The notes under the pieces: model-generated
Databases searched by the model: none
Seen by the model: only the letters and a program-made list of their open reading frames with translations
Told to the model about the DNA's origin: nothing
Assembly (NCBI GenBank): GCA_963846885.1
Contig: CAWJXS010000003.1
Span: 248,001-312,000, forward strand
Origin: RPQJ01 sp963846885
GTDB lineage: Bacteria > Pseudomonadota > Gammaproteobacteria > Steroidobacterales > Steroidobacteraceae
Direction: 5' to 3'
DNA length: 64,000 bases
Shown here: piece by piece, positions 34,079-42,243 of the stretch
Layout: every line of letters starts with the position of its first letter
Numbering within the stretch: position 1 is the stretch's first letter
Made by a program: the position numbers and the translations under genes

Positions 34079-35547
34079 TTAACCAGCTCGATGTCCGGCA
34101 GCACCCAGCTGCGATCGAAATACGGCTGGGTCGGGCCGTACAGACGGAAATACGTGAACCAGCCCCTGCCTGGGATCGTCTTGATCCAGTTCGTCGCCGG
34201 CTTTCCGACCGGAGCCTGCGGCCCGAAGTAGAGATCCACCGAACCGTCGGCGTTCTTTACGATGTTGTCGCGCGATGACCGATCGGGCTGCACACCGGTG
34301 TCGACGAAACAGCGGGTCTCATTGTCGTAGACGGTAAAAGACCAGAACTGTGCAACCGGGGCATTGGGCGGCACTCGCAGACGATAGGTCCTGGCGCCTT
34401 CGAGCCAGTGACCTGCCGCGTCCTTCGACGCTTCGAGATAGACCTGCCCGAAGCCCACAGTGCGTCCCATCATGCCGACGGAAACGCCGACAGCCTCGTA
34501 GAACCACGATGTGCGTTCGTCGAACTGCGTGTAGTGCGGTGCTTCCTGCGATGTCTCCTGCAGGAACAGCGAGATCTCCCACTGCTTGCCGGGCCAGACT
34601 TGCGCGCCTTCGAAACGCTTTTCCAGACTGATCGTGCGCGCCATGAGTTCGCCGACCTGCGACGCTTCGATCAGGATCTGCTTCTGGCGCTCCGACGGAC
34701 TAAATGGCTTGCCTTTCTCGATGCCGAGCGGTTGCAGCATGCCGAGCATGATGCGGTCGCGCTCGAGCACGGGCTCCTCGTCGATAACCCGGGCCAGGGC
34801 CTCCCAGTAAGCGAGCCCACGAGGCTGCTCGCCGCTCCATTTGCGGCCGTCGGGCGACACATGGCGAGTCGGCGGCGGGTTGTCGCGTTGGCTGTATGGA
34901 TAGATCCTCAAGCCGGCAATGGCCGCCTTGGCCTTTGCCGGGTCCGGATCCAGCGCGCGATGTCCGGACCAGATGTTTACTGTGGGCGAGCGCACGACGT
35001 AGTAACCCTCCGGCTTCATGTCGGGATCGTCCGGGCCGAGCACGAGGTATTTGCCGCCTGCGCCCTTGTCCGGACCGGTCTGTCCGGTATCCGTGAGCGG
35101 GCGCTGCCAGAAGTCCACGATACCGCCGGCCATCGCGCCGGCCGGGACTTCCACCACGAGTGGGCCCGTGTCTTTCATGTTTGGAAACGCCATGACGTAC
35201 GGGGTGGTGGCGTTGGCCGTCAGCAGCCCGAGCTTGTCCTTGAACGTCAGGTAATCCACGTAATCGAGATTTCCCGCCCCGAATTTGTCGCGCTGTTCGC
35301 CTTGCCATTGCACCATCGCGATGAGCGGCAACCCCCACAGGTACGCCTGGCTGGCGCGCTGGAAATCGATGTCGTCGTAAAGCTTCTTGACCGTGGCTTC
35401 GGTCGGGAAGCCGTTATTGATCTCGAGCTTTCCGAGGCGCGAATTGACGGTACCGGTGGTCGGCAACTGCTGCGCCCATGCGGAGGTGGACGTCAGCCCT
35501 GCGACGAGCGTGGCGGCTAGCATGTTTTGCGCAAGGACGGACTTCAT
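34075..35547 (-). CDS. Secreted DUF1254/DUF1214 protein (upstream copy)
   Basis: 490 residues; signal peptide to about residue 25 (TSTSAWAQ). Same two domains as the downstream gene: DUF1254 with YLWGLPLIAMVQW and ATTPYVMAFPNMKDTGPLVVEVP, DUF1214 with QFWSFTVYDNETRCFVD and YFGPQAPVGKPATNWIKTIPGRGWFTYFRLYGP. The two proteins are clearly paralogous but quite diverged. First gene of a two-gene operon whose promoter lies in the 165-base gap to the divergent LysR gene; control by that LysR protein is likely from arrangement. Function unknown. Confidence 0.9.
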   Translation of the reverse strand: MKSVLAQNMLAATLVAGLTSTSAWAQQLPTTGTVNSRLGKLEINNGFPTEATVKKLYDDIDFQRASQAYLWGLPLIAMVQWQGEQRDKFGAGNLDYVDYLTFKDKLGLLTANATTPYVMAFPNMKDTGPLVVEVPAGAMAGGIVDFWQRPLTDTGQTGPDKGAGGKYLVLGPDDPDMKPEGYYVVRSPTVNIWSGHRALDPDPAKAKAAIAGLRIYPYSQRDNPPPTRHVSPDGRKWSGEQPRGLAYWEALARVIDEEPVLERDRIMLGMLQPLGIEKGKPFSPSERQKQILIEASQVGELMARTISLEKRFEGAQVWPGKQWEISLFLQETSQEAPHYTQFDERTSWFYEAVGVSVGMMGRTVGFGQVYLEASKDAAGHWLEGARTYRLRVPPNAPVAQFWSFTVYDNETRCFVDTGVQPDRSSRDNIVKNADGSVDLYFGPQAPVGKPATNWIKTIPGRGWFTYFRLYGPTQPYFDRSWVLPDIELVK

Positions 35548-35712
35548 GGTTTACGTGCTCTTGTGGGTGATCTGGTGAGCCCAGGTCTGCTCTGCTCGCG
35601 GGTCAAGCGATAGGAGTCTGAGAATCATTTGAAAATAAGGCAAAGTCGGATTCCGGATCATAAGCATTCGATTTAGTTATAGTTGACGTTCGCGGTCAAA
35701 CGAGGACTCGCG
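35548..35712. promoter_or_regulatory. AT-rich divergent control region between DUF1254 operon and LysR gene
   Basis: 165 bases, noticeably richer in A and T from about 35620 to 35692 than any neighbouring sequence. It contains TTATAG (35675-35680) as a possible -10 for the LysR gene. LysR proteins bind T-N11-A sites in such gaps; I cannot choose one with confidence. Confidence 0.4.
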
Positions 35713-36771
35713 ATGAAGATCAAGCTTCACCTCTTGCGCCAGGCTCAGGCCCTGAAGGCGCACGGCAGCTTCAGCCGCGCCGCCGCGGCGTTGAACCTTT
35801 CGCAGCCGGCCCTGAGCCAGGGCATCAAGGAACTGGAGGAGCAAGTCGGGTTGCAGCTGTTCGTTCGCAGCCGATCCGGCCTCGAGCTGACGGACTTTGG
35901 GCGCGTGTTCATGCAGCACGCGGAAGAGTTGGTCGCGGGGGCGGCCGACCTCGAGCGCGAGGTCGCCCTCGCCAAGGGCCTTGCGACTGGCGAACTCTCG
36001 GTCGGTGCGGGCCCCTACGTGATGGAAACGCTCGCGCCCACCTGTGTACCGGCATTCGCCGCCGCACATCCGGGCGTGCGACTGCGAATCCTGATGGACT
36101 CGCCGTCAACGCTGGCCCGGCTTGTTCGCACACGAGCCCTCGATCTCGGGATCGCCGAAGCGAGCGTGCTGGAAAGCGATGACAACCTGGAGGTCGTTGC
36201 CAAGCTCGCACCCATTCCAGGTTACATCGTGGTGCGAGCAGGGCACCCATTGACGACCAGAGTACCGATCAACCTTGCGAATGCGCTCGAGTATCCGTTC
36301 GCCCAGGTCGTGATGCTCCCACCCCGCCTTCTGAAGCCCATCCTCGCCTCACGGCGCCTCGCTGCGCCCCGGTCCGGGTCGCCGTCAGTGCCGTTTCCGG
36401 CTGTTGAGTGCCCAACGCTGCGCCTGGCAACCGACATCGTGGCGAGCTCGGATGCGTTTACTCTCGCAACGCTGGGCATGGTTCGCGCGGAACTCGAACG
36501 AGGCCAGATCGTGCCCCTGCTCCACGAACCATGGATGCATGGCGAATGGGCCATCGTCCGCCTGCGCAAACGAACGATGTCCCCCGCCATGACCGCGTTT
36601 GTCGCGGAACTGGAGCGGACCCATCGCGAAGTTCTTCGTGAGGAGGAGCGACTCCGCGAGCGCTGGTTTCGACCCGGCAATGCGCGTCTTGCGGCGGCCA
36701 AGCCCGGACCAGTGCGCGTAAAGCCGACGCCCGTGAAACCCGGGGTGTCCGCCGGCCGCAAGAGGCCTTAG
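35713..36771 (+). CDS. LysR family transcriptional regulator
   Basis: 352 residues. The N-terminal winged helix-turn-helix is complete (HGSFSRAAAALNLSQPALSQGIKELEEQVGLQLFVR around residues 17-52), followed by the linker helix and a periplasmic-binding-like effector domain starting near LSVGAGPYVMETLAP. The C-terminal 35 residues are an unusual basic, proline-rich tail (KPGPVRVKPTPVKPG). The ATG at 35713 has a GAGGA ribosome site; the frame opens at 35683. Divergent from the DUF1254 pair, which is its probable target. The effector is unknown. Confidence 0.93.
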   Translation: MKIKLHLLRQAQALKAHGSFSRAAAALNLSQPALSQGIKELEEQVGLQLFVRSRSGLELTDFGRVFMQHAEELVAGAADLEREVALAKGLATGELSVGAGPYVMETLAPTCVPAFAAAHPGVRLRILMDSPSTLARLVRTRALDLGIAEASVLESDDNLEVVAKLAPIPGYIVVRAGHPLTTRVPINLANALEYPFAQVVMLPPRLLKPILASRRLAAPRSGSPSVPFPAVECPTLRLATDIVASSDAFTLATLGMVRAELERGQIVPLLHEPWMHGEWAIVRLRKRTMSPAMTAFVAELERTHREVLREEERLRERWFRPGNARLAAAKPGPVRVKPTPVKPGVSAGRKRP

Positions 36772-36810
36772 CGCACTCGGCTGACCTCTGTCGCCTGAAG
36801 TCCCCGGATC

Positions 36811-38553
36811 TCAAGGTCGATAGCCCGGCCCCCGCACCACGCGACCGGGCTTGGCCCCGGTGTGTTCGCCGTTGCGAATCACGGGCACGCCGTTGACGAG
36901 CACGTGCTCGACGCCGACGGCGTACTGCTTGGGCGCGTCGAACGTCGCCTTGTCCCCAATCGCGGCAGGATCGAACACCACCACGTCGGCAAAGCACCGC
37001 GCGTCGAGGCAGCCGCGGTCCTGCAGTTTCCAGTTCGTCGCGGGCAGTTGCGTGAGGCGCCGCACCGCTTCCTCGAGCGGCATCAACTGCTCGTCACGCG
37101 AGTACTTGCCGAGCAGGCGCGCAAAATTGCCGTAGGCACGCGGGTGCGTGCTCGACTTCATGAACACGCCTTCGGGCGCCAGCGCCTCGGCATCTGACCC
37201 CAGGCTCACCCACGGCTGCGACAAGCCGAGCTTCACGTTGTCTTCGCTCATCAGGAAGTACACGGACTGCACGCGCGAGTTGTCCTCGATGACGAGGTCG
37301 ATGATCGTGTCCTCGGCGCTGGTGCCGCGCATTTTCATCACGTCGGCGAGCGTCTTGCCGGTGAGATGCTTGAGCTCCGGATTCCTGAACGCGACGAACA
37401 GCACGCGGTCGGGCGAACCGGCGGTGACGAACAGGTTTTCCTCGCCGGCCGGGGGATTGCGGATCTCGTTCACGACGCGTGCACGCTGCACCGGATCTTT
37501 CAGGCGCGCGACCCACGCGTCGAGACCGCCGGCCTGCACCCACAGCGGCATCGCTGCGTCGAGTCCGGTCGACCCGGCCGTGTAGGTGTACATGTTGGCG
37601 CTGACGGACACGCCTTGGCTCCGTGCCTGTTCGATCTTCGCGATGGCGCTCGCCATCCGGCCCCAGTTCGCCTCGCCGGCCGCCTTCAGGTGATAGACCT
37701 CGCCGTGGCCGCCCGCGGCCCGCGTGATCTCGATCAGTTCGTCGATCGCGGCCTCGAGGCGGTAGCTCTCGTTGCGGACGTGCGAGATGTAGCCGCCGCC
37801 CGACTCGGCCGCGGCCTTGGCCAGCGCGATCAATTCGGGTGTCTCGGCAAAGTACGCTGGCGCGTAAATGAGCGAGCTGCCGACGCCGAGCGCGCCCTCA
37901 CGCATCGCCGCCCGCACCAGATCCTGCATCTGCGCCAGCTCGGCTGGCGTCGGATCGCGATCGTCCTCGCCCAGGACGACCATGCGCACGCTGGTGGCGC
38001 CGACGAATGAGGCCACGTTCGGCGACACGCCGCGCCGCACCAGCGAGTCGAGGAACTCGCCGAGCGTCGTCCAGTCGATCTCGAACTTGATGTCGCCCTG
38101 GTGCTTGAGGATGTCGGCCTTCATCGCGGCGCTGAGCGGTCCGCCCGACTCGCCCTCGCCCATGATTTCGAGCGTGACGCCCTGCTTGAGGTCGCTCATG
38201 CCGCGGCCATCCGCGATCAGCGAACGGTTGGCCCACGACAGCACGTTGATGAAGCCGGGCGCGACCGCCTTGCCGGTCGCGTCGATCTCCGTGGTGGCCT
38301 TCGCCGCCGAGAGATCACCGACGACGGTCACGCGATCGCCGCGAATGCCGACGTCCGCGCGGCGCGCCGGGGCTCCGCTGCCGTCGTAGACCATGCCGTG
38401 GCGCACGATCACGTCGAAGGTCGCGTTGGTTGCCGGTGCGGCCTTTGCTGCGCTGCGCTGGGTGTCGTTCGTCGAGGTGCTGGTCGCGCAGGCGGCCAGG
38501 AGCCCGCAGCACAGGACGAGCGCTGCAGGCGAGAGGCGACGGATTTTTTGCAC
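36811..38553 (-). CDS. Amidohydrolase-family lipoprotein (N-acyl-D-amino-acid deacylase-like)
   Basis: About 580 residues from a GTG at 38553 (GGGGACA ribosome site upstream; another GTG at 38583). A lipobox, LLAAC, places it in the envelope. The TIM-barrel shares segments with D-aminoacylases: DVIVRHGMVYDGSGAPARRADVGIRGDRV at the start, GYISHVRNES (metal histidine) and EVYHLKAAG (second histidine). However, the usual HxH metal motif after APGFI is replaced by NVLSWANRSL, and the metal-bridging cysteine position carries GEGES. A related bacterial subgroup has the same change, so it may use one metal or act on other substrates. Calling it a deacylase is tentative. Confidence 0.8.
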   Translation of the reverse strand: MQKIRRLSPAALVLCCGLLAACATSTSTNDTQRSAAKAAPATNATFDVIVRHGMVYDGSGAPARRADVGIRGDRVTVVGDLSAAKATTEIDATGKAVAPGFINVLSWANRSLIADGRGMSDLKQGVTLEIMGEGESGGPLSAAMKADILKHQGDIKFEIDWTTLGEFLDSLVRRGVSPNVASFVGATSVRMVVLGEDDRDPTPAELAQMQDLVRAAMREGALGVGSSLIYAPAYFAETPELIALAKAAAESGGGYISHVRNESYRLEAAIDELIEITRAAGGHGEVYHLKAAGEANWGRMASAIAKIEQARSQGVSVSANMYTYTAGSTGLDAAMPLWVQAGGLDAWVARLKDPVQRARVVNEIRNPPAGEENLFVTAGSPDRVLFVAFRNPELKHLTGKTLADVMKMRGTSAEDTIIDLVIEDNSRVQSVYFLMSEDNVKLGLSQPWVSLGSDAEALAPEGVFMKSSTHPRAYGNFARLLGKYSRDEQLMPLEEAVRRLTQLPATNWKLQDRGCLDARCFADVVVFDPAAIGDKATFDAPKQYAVGVEHVLVNGVPVIRNGEHTGAKPGRVVRGPGYRP

Positions 38554-38608
38554 GATGCTGTCCCCGGTAAGCGGAGTCAGCACCTTAGCCGATTCGCGTC
38601 CCGCGCGG

Positions 38609-39511
38609 TCAGGCGAGCACGGCCGCGCGAGCGCCTGCAGGGGTGCGTACCCCCAGGGCGTGGCAGATTGCGACGGTCAGCTCCGCGCGATTCAGCGTGT
38701 AGAAGTGGAACTGGCTGACGCCATTCCGCTGCAGCCGCTTCACCTGTTCGATGGCGAAGCTCGCCGCGATCAGGCGGCGCGTCTCGGGGTCGTCCTCGAG
38801 CCCGTCGAAGCGGTGCACCAGCCAGTCGGGCACGCTCGTCCCGCAACGCTTGGCGAACTTGAGCATGTGCGGAAAGCGCGTGATCGGCAGGATGCCCGGC
38901 ACGATCTCGGCCGCAATGCCGGCCGCCGCGCACTGGTCGCGAAAGCGCAGGAAGATGTCGGTGTCGAAAAAGAACTGCGTGATCGCGCGGCTGGCGCCCG
39001 CGTCCACCTTGGCGCGCAGGTTGTCCAGATCGAACTTCGCGTCGGGTGCCTCGGGGTGAACCTCCGGGTAGGCCGCCACCGAGATGTCGAAATCACCGAT
39101 GGTGCGCAGGCCCTGCACCAGGTCGACCGCGTACGCGAAACCTTGCGGGTGCGGCGCATACGTCGTCTGGCCGGGCGGCATGTCGCCCCGCAGCGCCACG
39201 ATGTGACGCACCCCGGCGTCCCAGTAGCCGCGCGCAACGTCGAGGATCTCGCCGGCCGGCGCGCCGACGCACGTCAGGTGCGGCGCGGGAGTCAGCGACG
39301 TCTCGCGCAGGATTCGCGACACCACGCCGTGGGTGCGTTCGCGGGTCGATCCGTCGGCGCCGTAGGTGACCGAGACGAAGCGCGGCCGCAACGGTGCCAG
39401 CCGCTGGATCGATTCCCACAGCAACTGCTCCATCCCGTCATCGTTGGGCGGGAAGAATTCGAACGACACCTCGACCGGCGGACGCACGGACGGGTCGAGC
39501 GCGGCAGGCAT
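38609..39511 (-). CDS. metF: 5,10-methylenetetrahydrofolate reductase
   Basis: 300 residues from the ATG at 39511 (a GTG at 39529 is in frame). The FAD-dependent TIM barrel includes SFEFFPP (catalytic Glu), VSVTYGADGSTRERT, HLTCVG, the NADH/folate loop LRGDMPPG and ITQFFFDTD. It makes 5-methyl-THF for methionine synthesis. The C-terminal FHFYTLNRAELT closes the barrel. A 33-base imperfect palindrome 38 bases upstream (39549-39581) looks like an operator. It stands alone on the minus strand between hslO and the amidohydrolase. Confidence 0.96.
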   Translation of the reverse strand: MPAALDPSVRPPVEVSFEFFPPNDDGMEQLLWESIQRLAPLRPRFVSVTYGADGSTRERTHGVVSRILRETSLTPAPHLTCVGAPAGEILDVARGYWDAGVRHIVALRGDMPPGQTTYAPHPQGFAYAVDLVQGLRTIGDFDISVAAYPEVHPEAPDAKFDLDNLRAKVDAGASRAITQFFFDTDIFLRFRDQCAAAGIAAEIVPGILPITRFPHMLKFAKRCGTSVPDWLVHRFDGLEDDPETRRLIAASFAIEQVKRLQRNGVSQFHFYTLNRAELTVAICHALGVRTPAGARAAVLA

Positions 39512-39548
39512 GGCAGTCAAGGGACGCACCGTGAGGGAGCCAAAATGG

Positions 39549-39581
39549 CATGGATCAATCTCATTTTAAGATATCACCATG
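39549..39581. promoter_or_regulatory. Operator-like palindrome upstream of metF
   Basis: Pattern CATGG-N4-ATCT-N7-AGAT-N4-CCATG, symmetric over 33 bases and AT-rich inside a GC-rich region. Its position 38 bases before the metF ATG suggests a repressor or activator site for methionine-cycle control (a MetR, MetJ or SahR type regulator). No regulator gene lies nearby. Confidence 0.4.
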
Positions 39582-39683
39582 TCCTCCGCTGCGATGCAAC
39601 AGAGGAAGCATTGCGCCGGGAACGCGGGCCGGCCACTGCCATCACCCCGCGCGGCACGCCCGTCACAAGGGCGCGTCCGGTCG

Positions 39684-40598
39684 TCAGTGGACGCCGGCCG
39701 GGGACGGCCCCGGCCCGACGAAGAGCGCAGCGCAATCGACCGCGTCCAGCCGGTACGCGCGGCTGCAGAACTCGCAGCGGACCTCGACCTGGCCGAATTC
39801 CTCGACCATGGAGTCGACCTCGTCGCGGCCCAGCGCCCGCAACATGTTCTCGACGCGTTCGCGCGAGCAGCGGCAGCGGAAGAACACCGGCGTCGACTCG
39901 AACATCCGCACGTCGTCTTCGCTGAACAGCCGGTACAGCAGCTTCTTGTCGTCGAGCTCGGCGAGCTCGGCGCCCGTGACCGTGTCCGCCACCAGCTGCA
40001 CGCGACGCCACGCGTCTTCGAGCTCATCCTCCGACACGACGCCAGCGCCGGATTCCAGTACCGCTGTCGGCCTGGACGTCACCGGCAGGCGTTGCAGCAG
40101 CAGCCCGCTAACGTTCTCGCCGTCCGCGTGCAGCCAGAGCCGGGTGGGCAACTGCTCGGAGCTTTCGAAGTATTCGCGCAGGCATTCGCTCATCGACGCG
40201 CCGGCGAGCGGCACGACGCCCTGGTAGCGATTCGCCGCGCCTTCGTTCTCGACAGTCACGGTGAGCGTGCCGTCACCCGACAGTTCGCGCAGGTCCGCAG
40301 TCGCAGGCGGCTCGCGGAATCGCGCGACGGCGCGCAAGGCGAGTCCGTCCGTGCATTCGACGACCATGAGGTGCATGGGACCTGCGCCACGGAGCTGCAG
40401 TGTGAGCAAGCCATGGAACTTGAGCGTCGACGCGAGCAGCACCGCGGCCGCGACCGCCTCGCCGAGCGTGTCGCGGACGTGCCCGGGGTAGTCGTGGTGC
40501 TCCATCATGGCTTTCCACGCCGGCCCGAGATGCACGAGCTGGCCGCGGAACGGATACCGTTCGAAGACGAACCGGCGCAGCGTGTCGACTTCAGCCAT
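39684..40598 (-). CDS. hslO: Redox-regulated chaperone Hsp33
   Basis: 304 residues. The zinc-binding redox switch is present: Cys242-x-Cys244 (RCRCSRE) and Cys275-x2-Cys278 (CEFC) with the usual spacing. The N-terminal core has FRGQLVHLGPAWKAMMEHHDYP and the LLASTLKFHGLLTLQLRGAGP segment. Oxidation by hypochlorite or peroxide plus heat releases zinc and activates the holdase. It lies 7 bases downstream of the fumarase gene on the same strand. Confidence 0.96.
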   Translation of the reverse strand: MAEVDTLRRFVFERYPFRGQLVHLGPAWKAMMEHHDYPGHVRDTLGEAVAAAVLLASTLKFHGLLTLQLRGAGPMHLMVVECTDGLALRAVARFREPPATADLRELSGDGTLTVTVENEGAANRYQGVVPLAGASMSECLREYFESSEQLPTRLWLHADGENVSGLLLQRLPVTSRPTAVLESGAGVVSEDELEDAWRRVQLVADTVTGAELAELDDKKLLYRLFSEDDVRMFESTPVFFRCRCSRERVENMLRALGRDEVDSMVEEFGQVEVRCEFCSRAYRLDAVDCAALFVGPGPSPAGVH

Positions 40599-40605
40599 CG
40601 AGCGG

Positions 40606-42136
40606 TCAGGCCACGCGAACCGGAATCTTCAGCGTGCGGATCTTCTCGGACCATTCGGCCGGCGCCGTGTTGTGGACCGAGATGCCCTGCGCATCGACCG
40701 CCACCGTGACCGGCATGTCCTTCACGTCGAACTCGTAGATCGCTTCCATGCCCAGTTCTTCGAACGCAACCACGCGCGACGTGCGGATCGCCTTCGACAC
40801 CAGGTACGCGGCGCCGCCCACGGCCATCAGGTAGGCCGCCTTGTGCTTCCGAATCGATTCGATCGCGACCGGGCCGCGCTCCGACTTGCCGATCATGACG
40901 ATCAGGCCCGTCTTCTCGAGCATCATGTCGGTGAATTTGTCCATGCGCGTTGCCGTCGTCGGGCCCGCGGGACCGACGACTTCGTCACGCACCGGATCGA
41001 CCGGACCGACGTAATAGATCGCACGATTGGTGAAATCGACGCCGGGCGGCAGGCCCTGCCCGCTCGCGAACAGGTCGGCGATGCGCTTGTGGGCGGCATC
41101 GCGCCCGGTGAGCATCTTGCCGTTCAGCAGCAGCGTCTCGCCCGGTTTCCAGCTGGCGACTTCGGCCTTGGTGAGCGTGTCGAGGTTGACGCGACTTCGA
41201 ATTGCCGCCCGCGGTCCAGGTGACCTTGGGCCACTGCTCGAGCGACGGCGGTTCGAGCACCGCGGGGCCGCTGCCGTCGAGCACGAAATGCGCGTGGCGC
41301 GTCGCGGCGCAGTTCGGGATCATCGCGACCGGCTTCGAAGCCGCGTGCGTCGGGAAAAGCTTGAGCTTCACGTCGAGCACGGTGGTGAGCCCGCCGAGAC
41401 CCTGCGCGCCGATACCGAGCGCATTGACCTTCTCGTACAGCTCGATGCGCAGCTCGTCGGCCTTGCTCTGCGGGCCGCGCGCGAGCAGCTCGTGCATGTC
41501 GAGCGGCTCCATCAGCGATTCCTTCGCCAGCAGCATGGCTTTTTCTGCCGTGCCGCCGACGCCGATGCCGAGCATGCCGGGCGGGCACCAGCCGGCGCCC
41601 ATCGTCGGCACCGTCTTCAGCACCCAGTCGACGATCGAATCGCTCGGGTTGAGCATCACGAACTTCGACTTGTTCTCGGAGCCGCCGCCTTTGGCGGCCA
41701 CGGTCACTTCGACCTCGGCGCCGGGCACCAGCTCGACGTGGAACACGGCGGGCGAGTTGTCCTTCGTGTTCTTGCGCGCGAACAGCGGGTCGTCGACGAC
41801 CGAAGCGCGCAGCTTGTTGTCCGGATTGCTGTAGGCGAGGCGCACGCCTTCGTTGATCATGTCGGCCAGGCTGCGCTGCGTCCCCCAGCGCACGTCCATG
41901 CCCACCTTGAGGAACATGTTGACGATGCCGGTGTCCTGGCAGATCGGGCGCTTGCCCTCGGCGCACATGCGCGAGTTGGTCAGGATCTGCGCAATCGCGT
42001 CCTTTGCGGCCGGCGACTGCTCGCGCTCGTAGGCGCGCCCGAGATGTTCGATGTAGTCGAGCGGGTGGTAGTAGGAAATGAACTGCAGTGCGTCGGCGAC
42101 GCTTTGAATGAAGTCGTCTTCGCTAATGGTGGTCAT
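40606..42136 (-). pseudogene. Class I (4Fe-4S) fumarate hydratase, one indel
   Basis: The reading is about 509 residues if an extra base near 41197 (or two missing bases) is corrected. The first part ends at TAGGNSKS and the second resumes with RVNLDTLTKAE; both are otherwise complete. Iron-sulphur ligands stand out: CQDTG, WCPPGMLGIGVGG and PNCAATRHAHF, with the tartrate-dehydratase-like C-terminal domain containing GPTTATRMDKFTD. It interconverts fumarate and malate. No second fumarase is visible in the window. Because the enzyme is central to the TCA cycle, an assembly error is more likely than a true pseudogene. Confidence 0.88.
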
Positions 42137-42149
42137 GGCGGGCAGCCCG

Positions 42150-42222
42150 GGAATTGAGGATTAGGGATTAGGCACCGATGGGCAGCGGGAAATGAATCGT
42201 GACTAGTGACTAGTGATTAGCC
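42150..42222. repeat. Short A/T-containing direct repeats before gatB 3' end
   Basis: GATTAGGGATTAGG at about 42158 and three near-copies of GACTAGT/GATTAG between 42200 and 42220. It occupies the 107-base gap between the start of the fumarase gene and the stop of gatB. It resembles the TAGGGG-type repeat at 19998-20141; no coding or terminator function is evident. Confidence 0.55.
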
Positions 42223-42243
42223 GGAAGCGCGCCGCGCCGTTGC

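Noticed and set aside
39512..39683. SAM or SAH riboswitch before metF
   Set aside because: I could not find conserved riboswitch core motifs; a protein-binding palindrome explains the symmetric sequence better.
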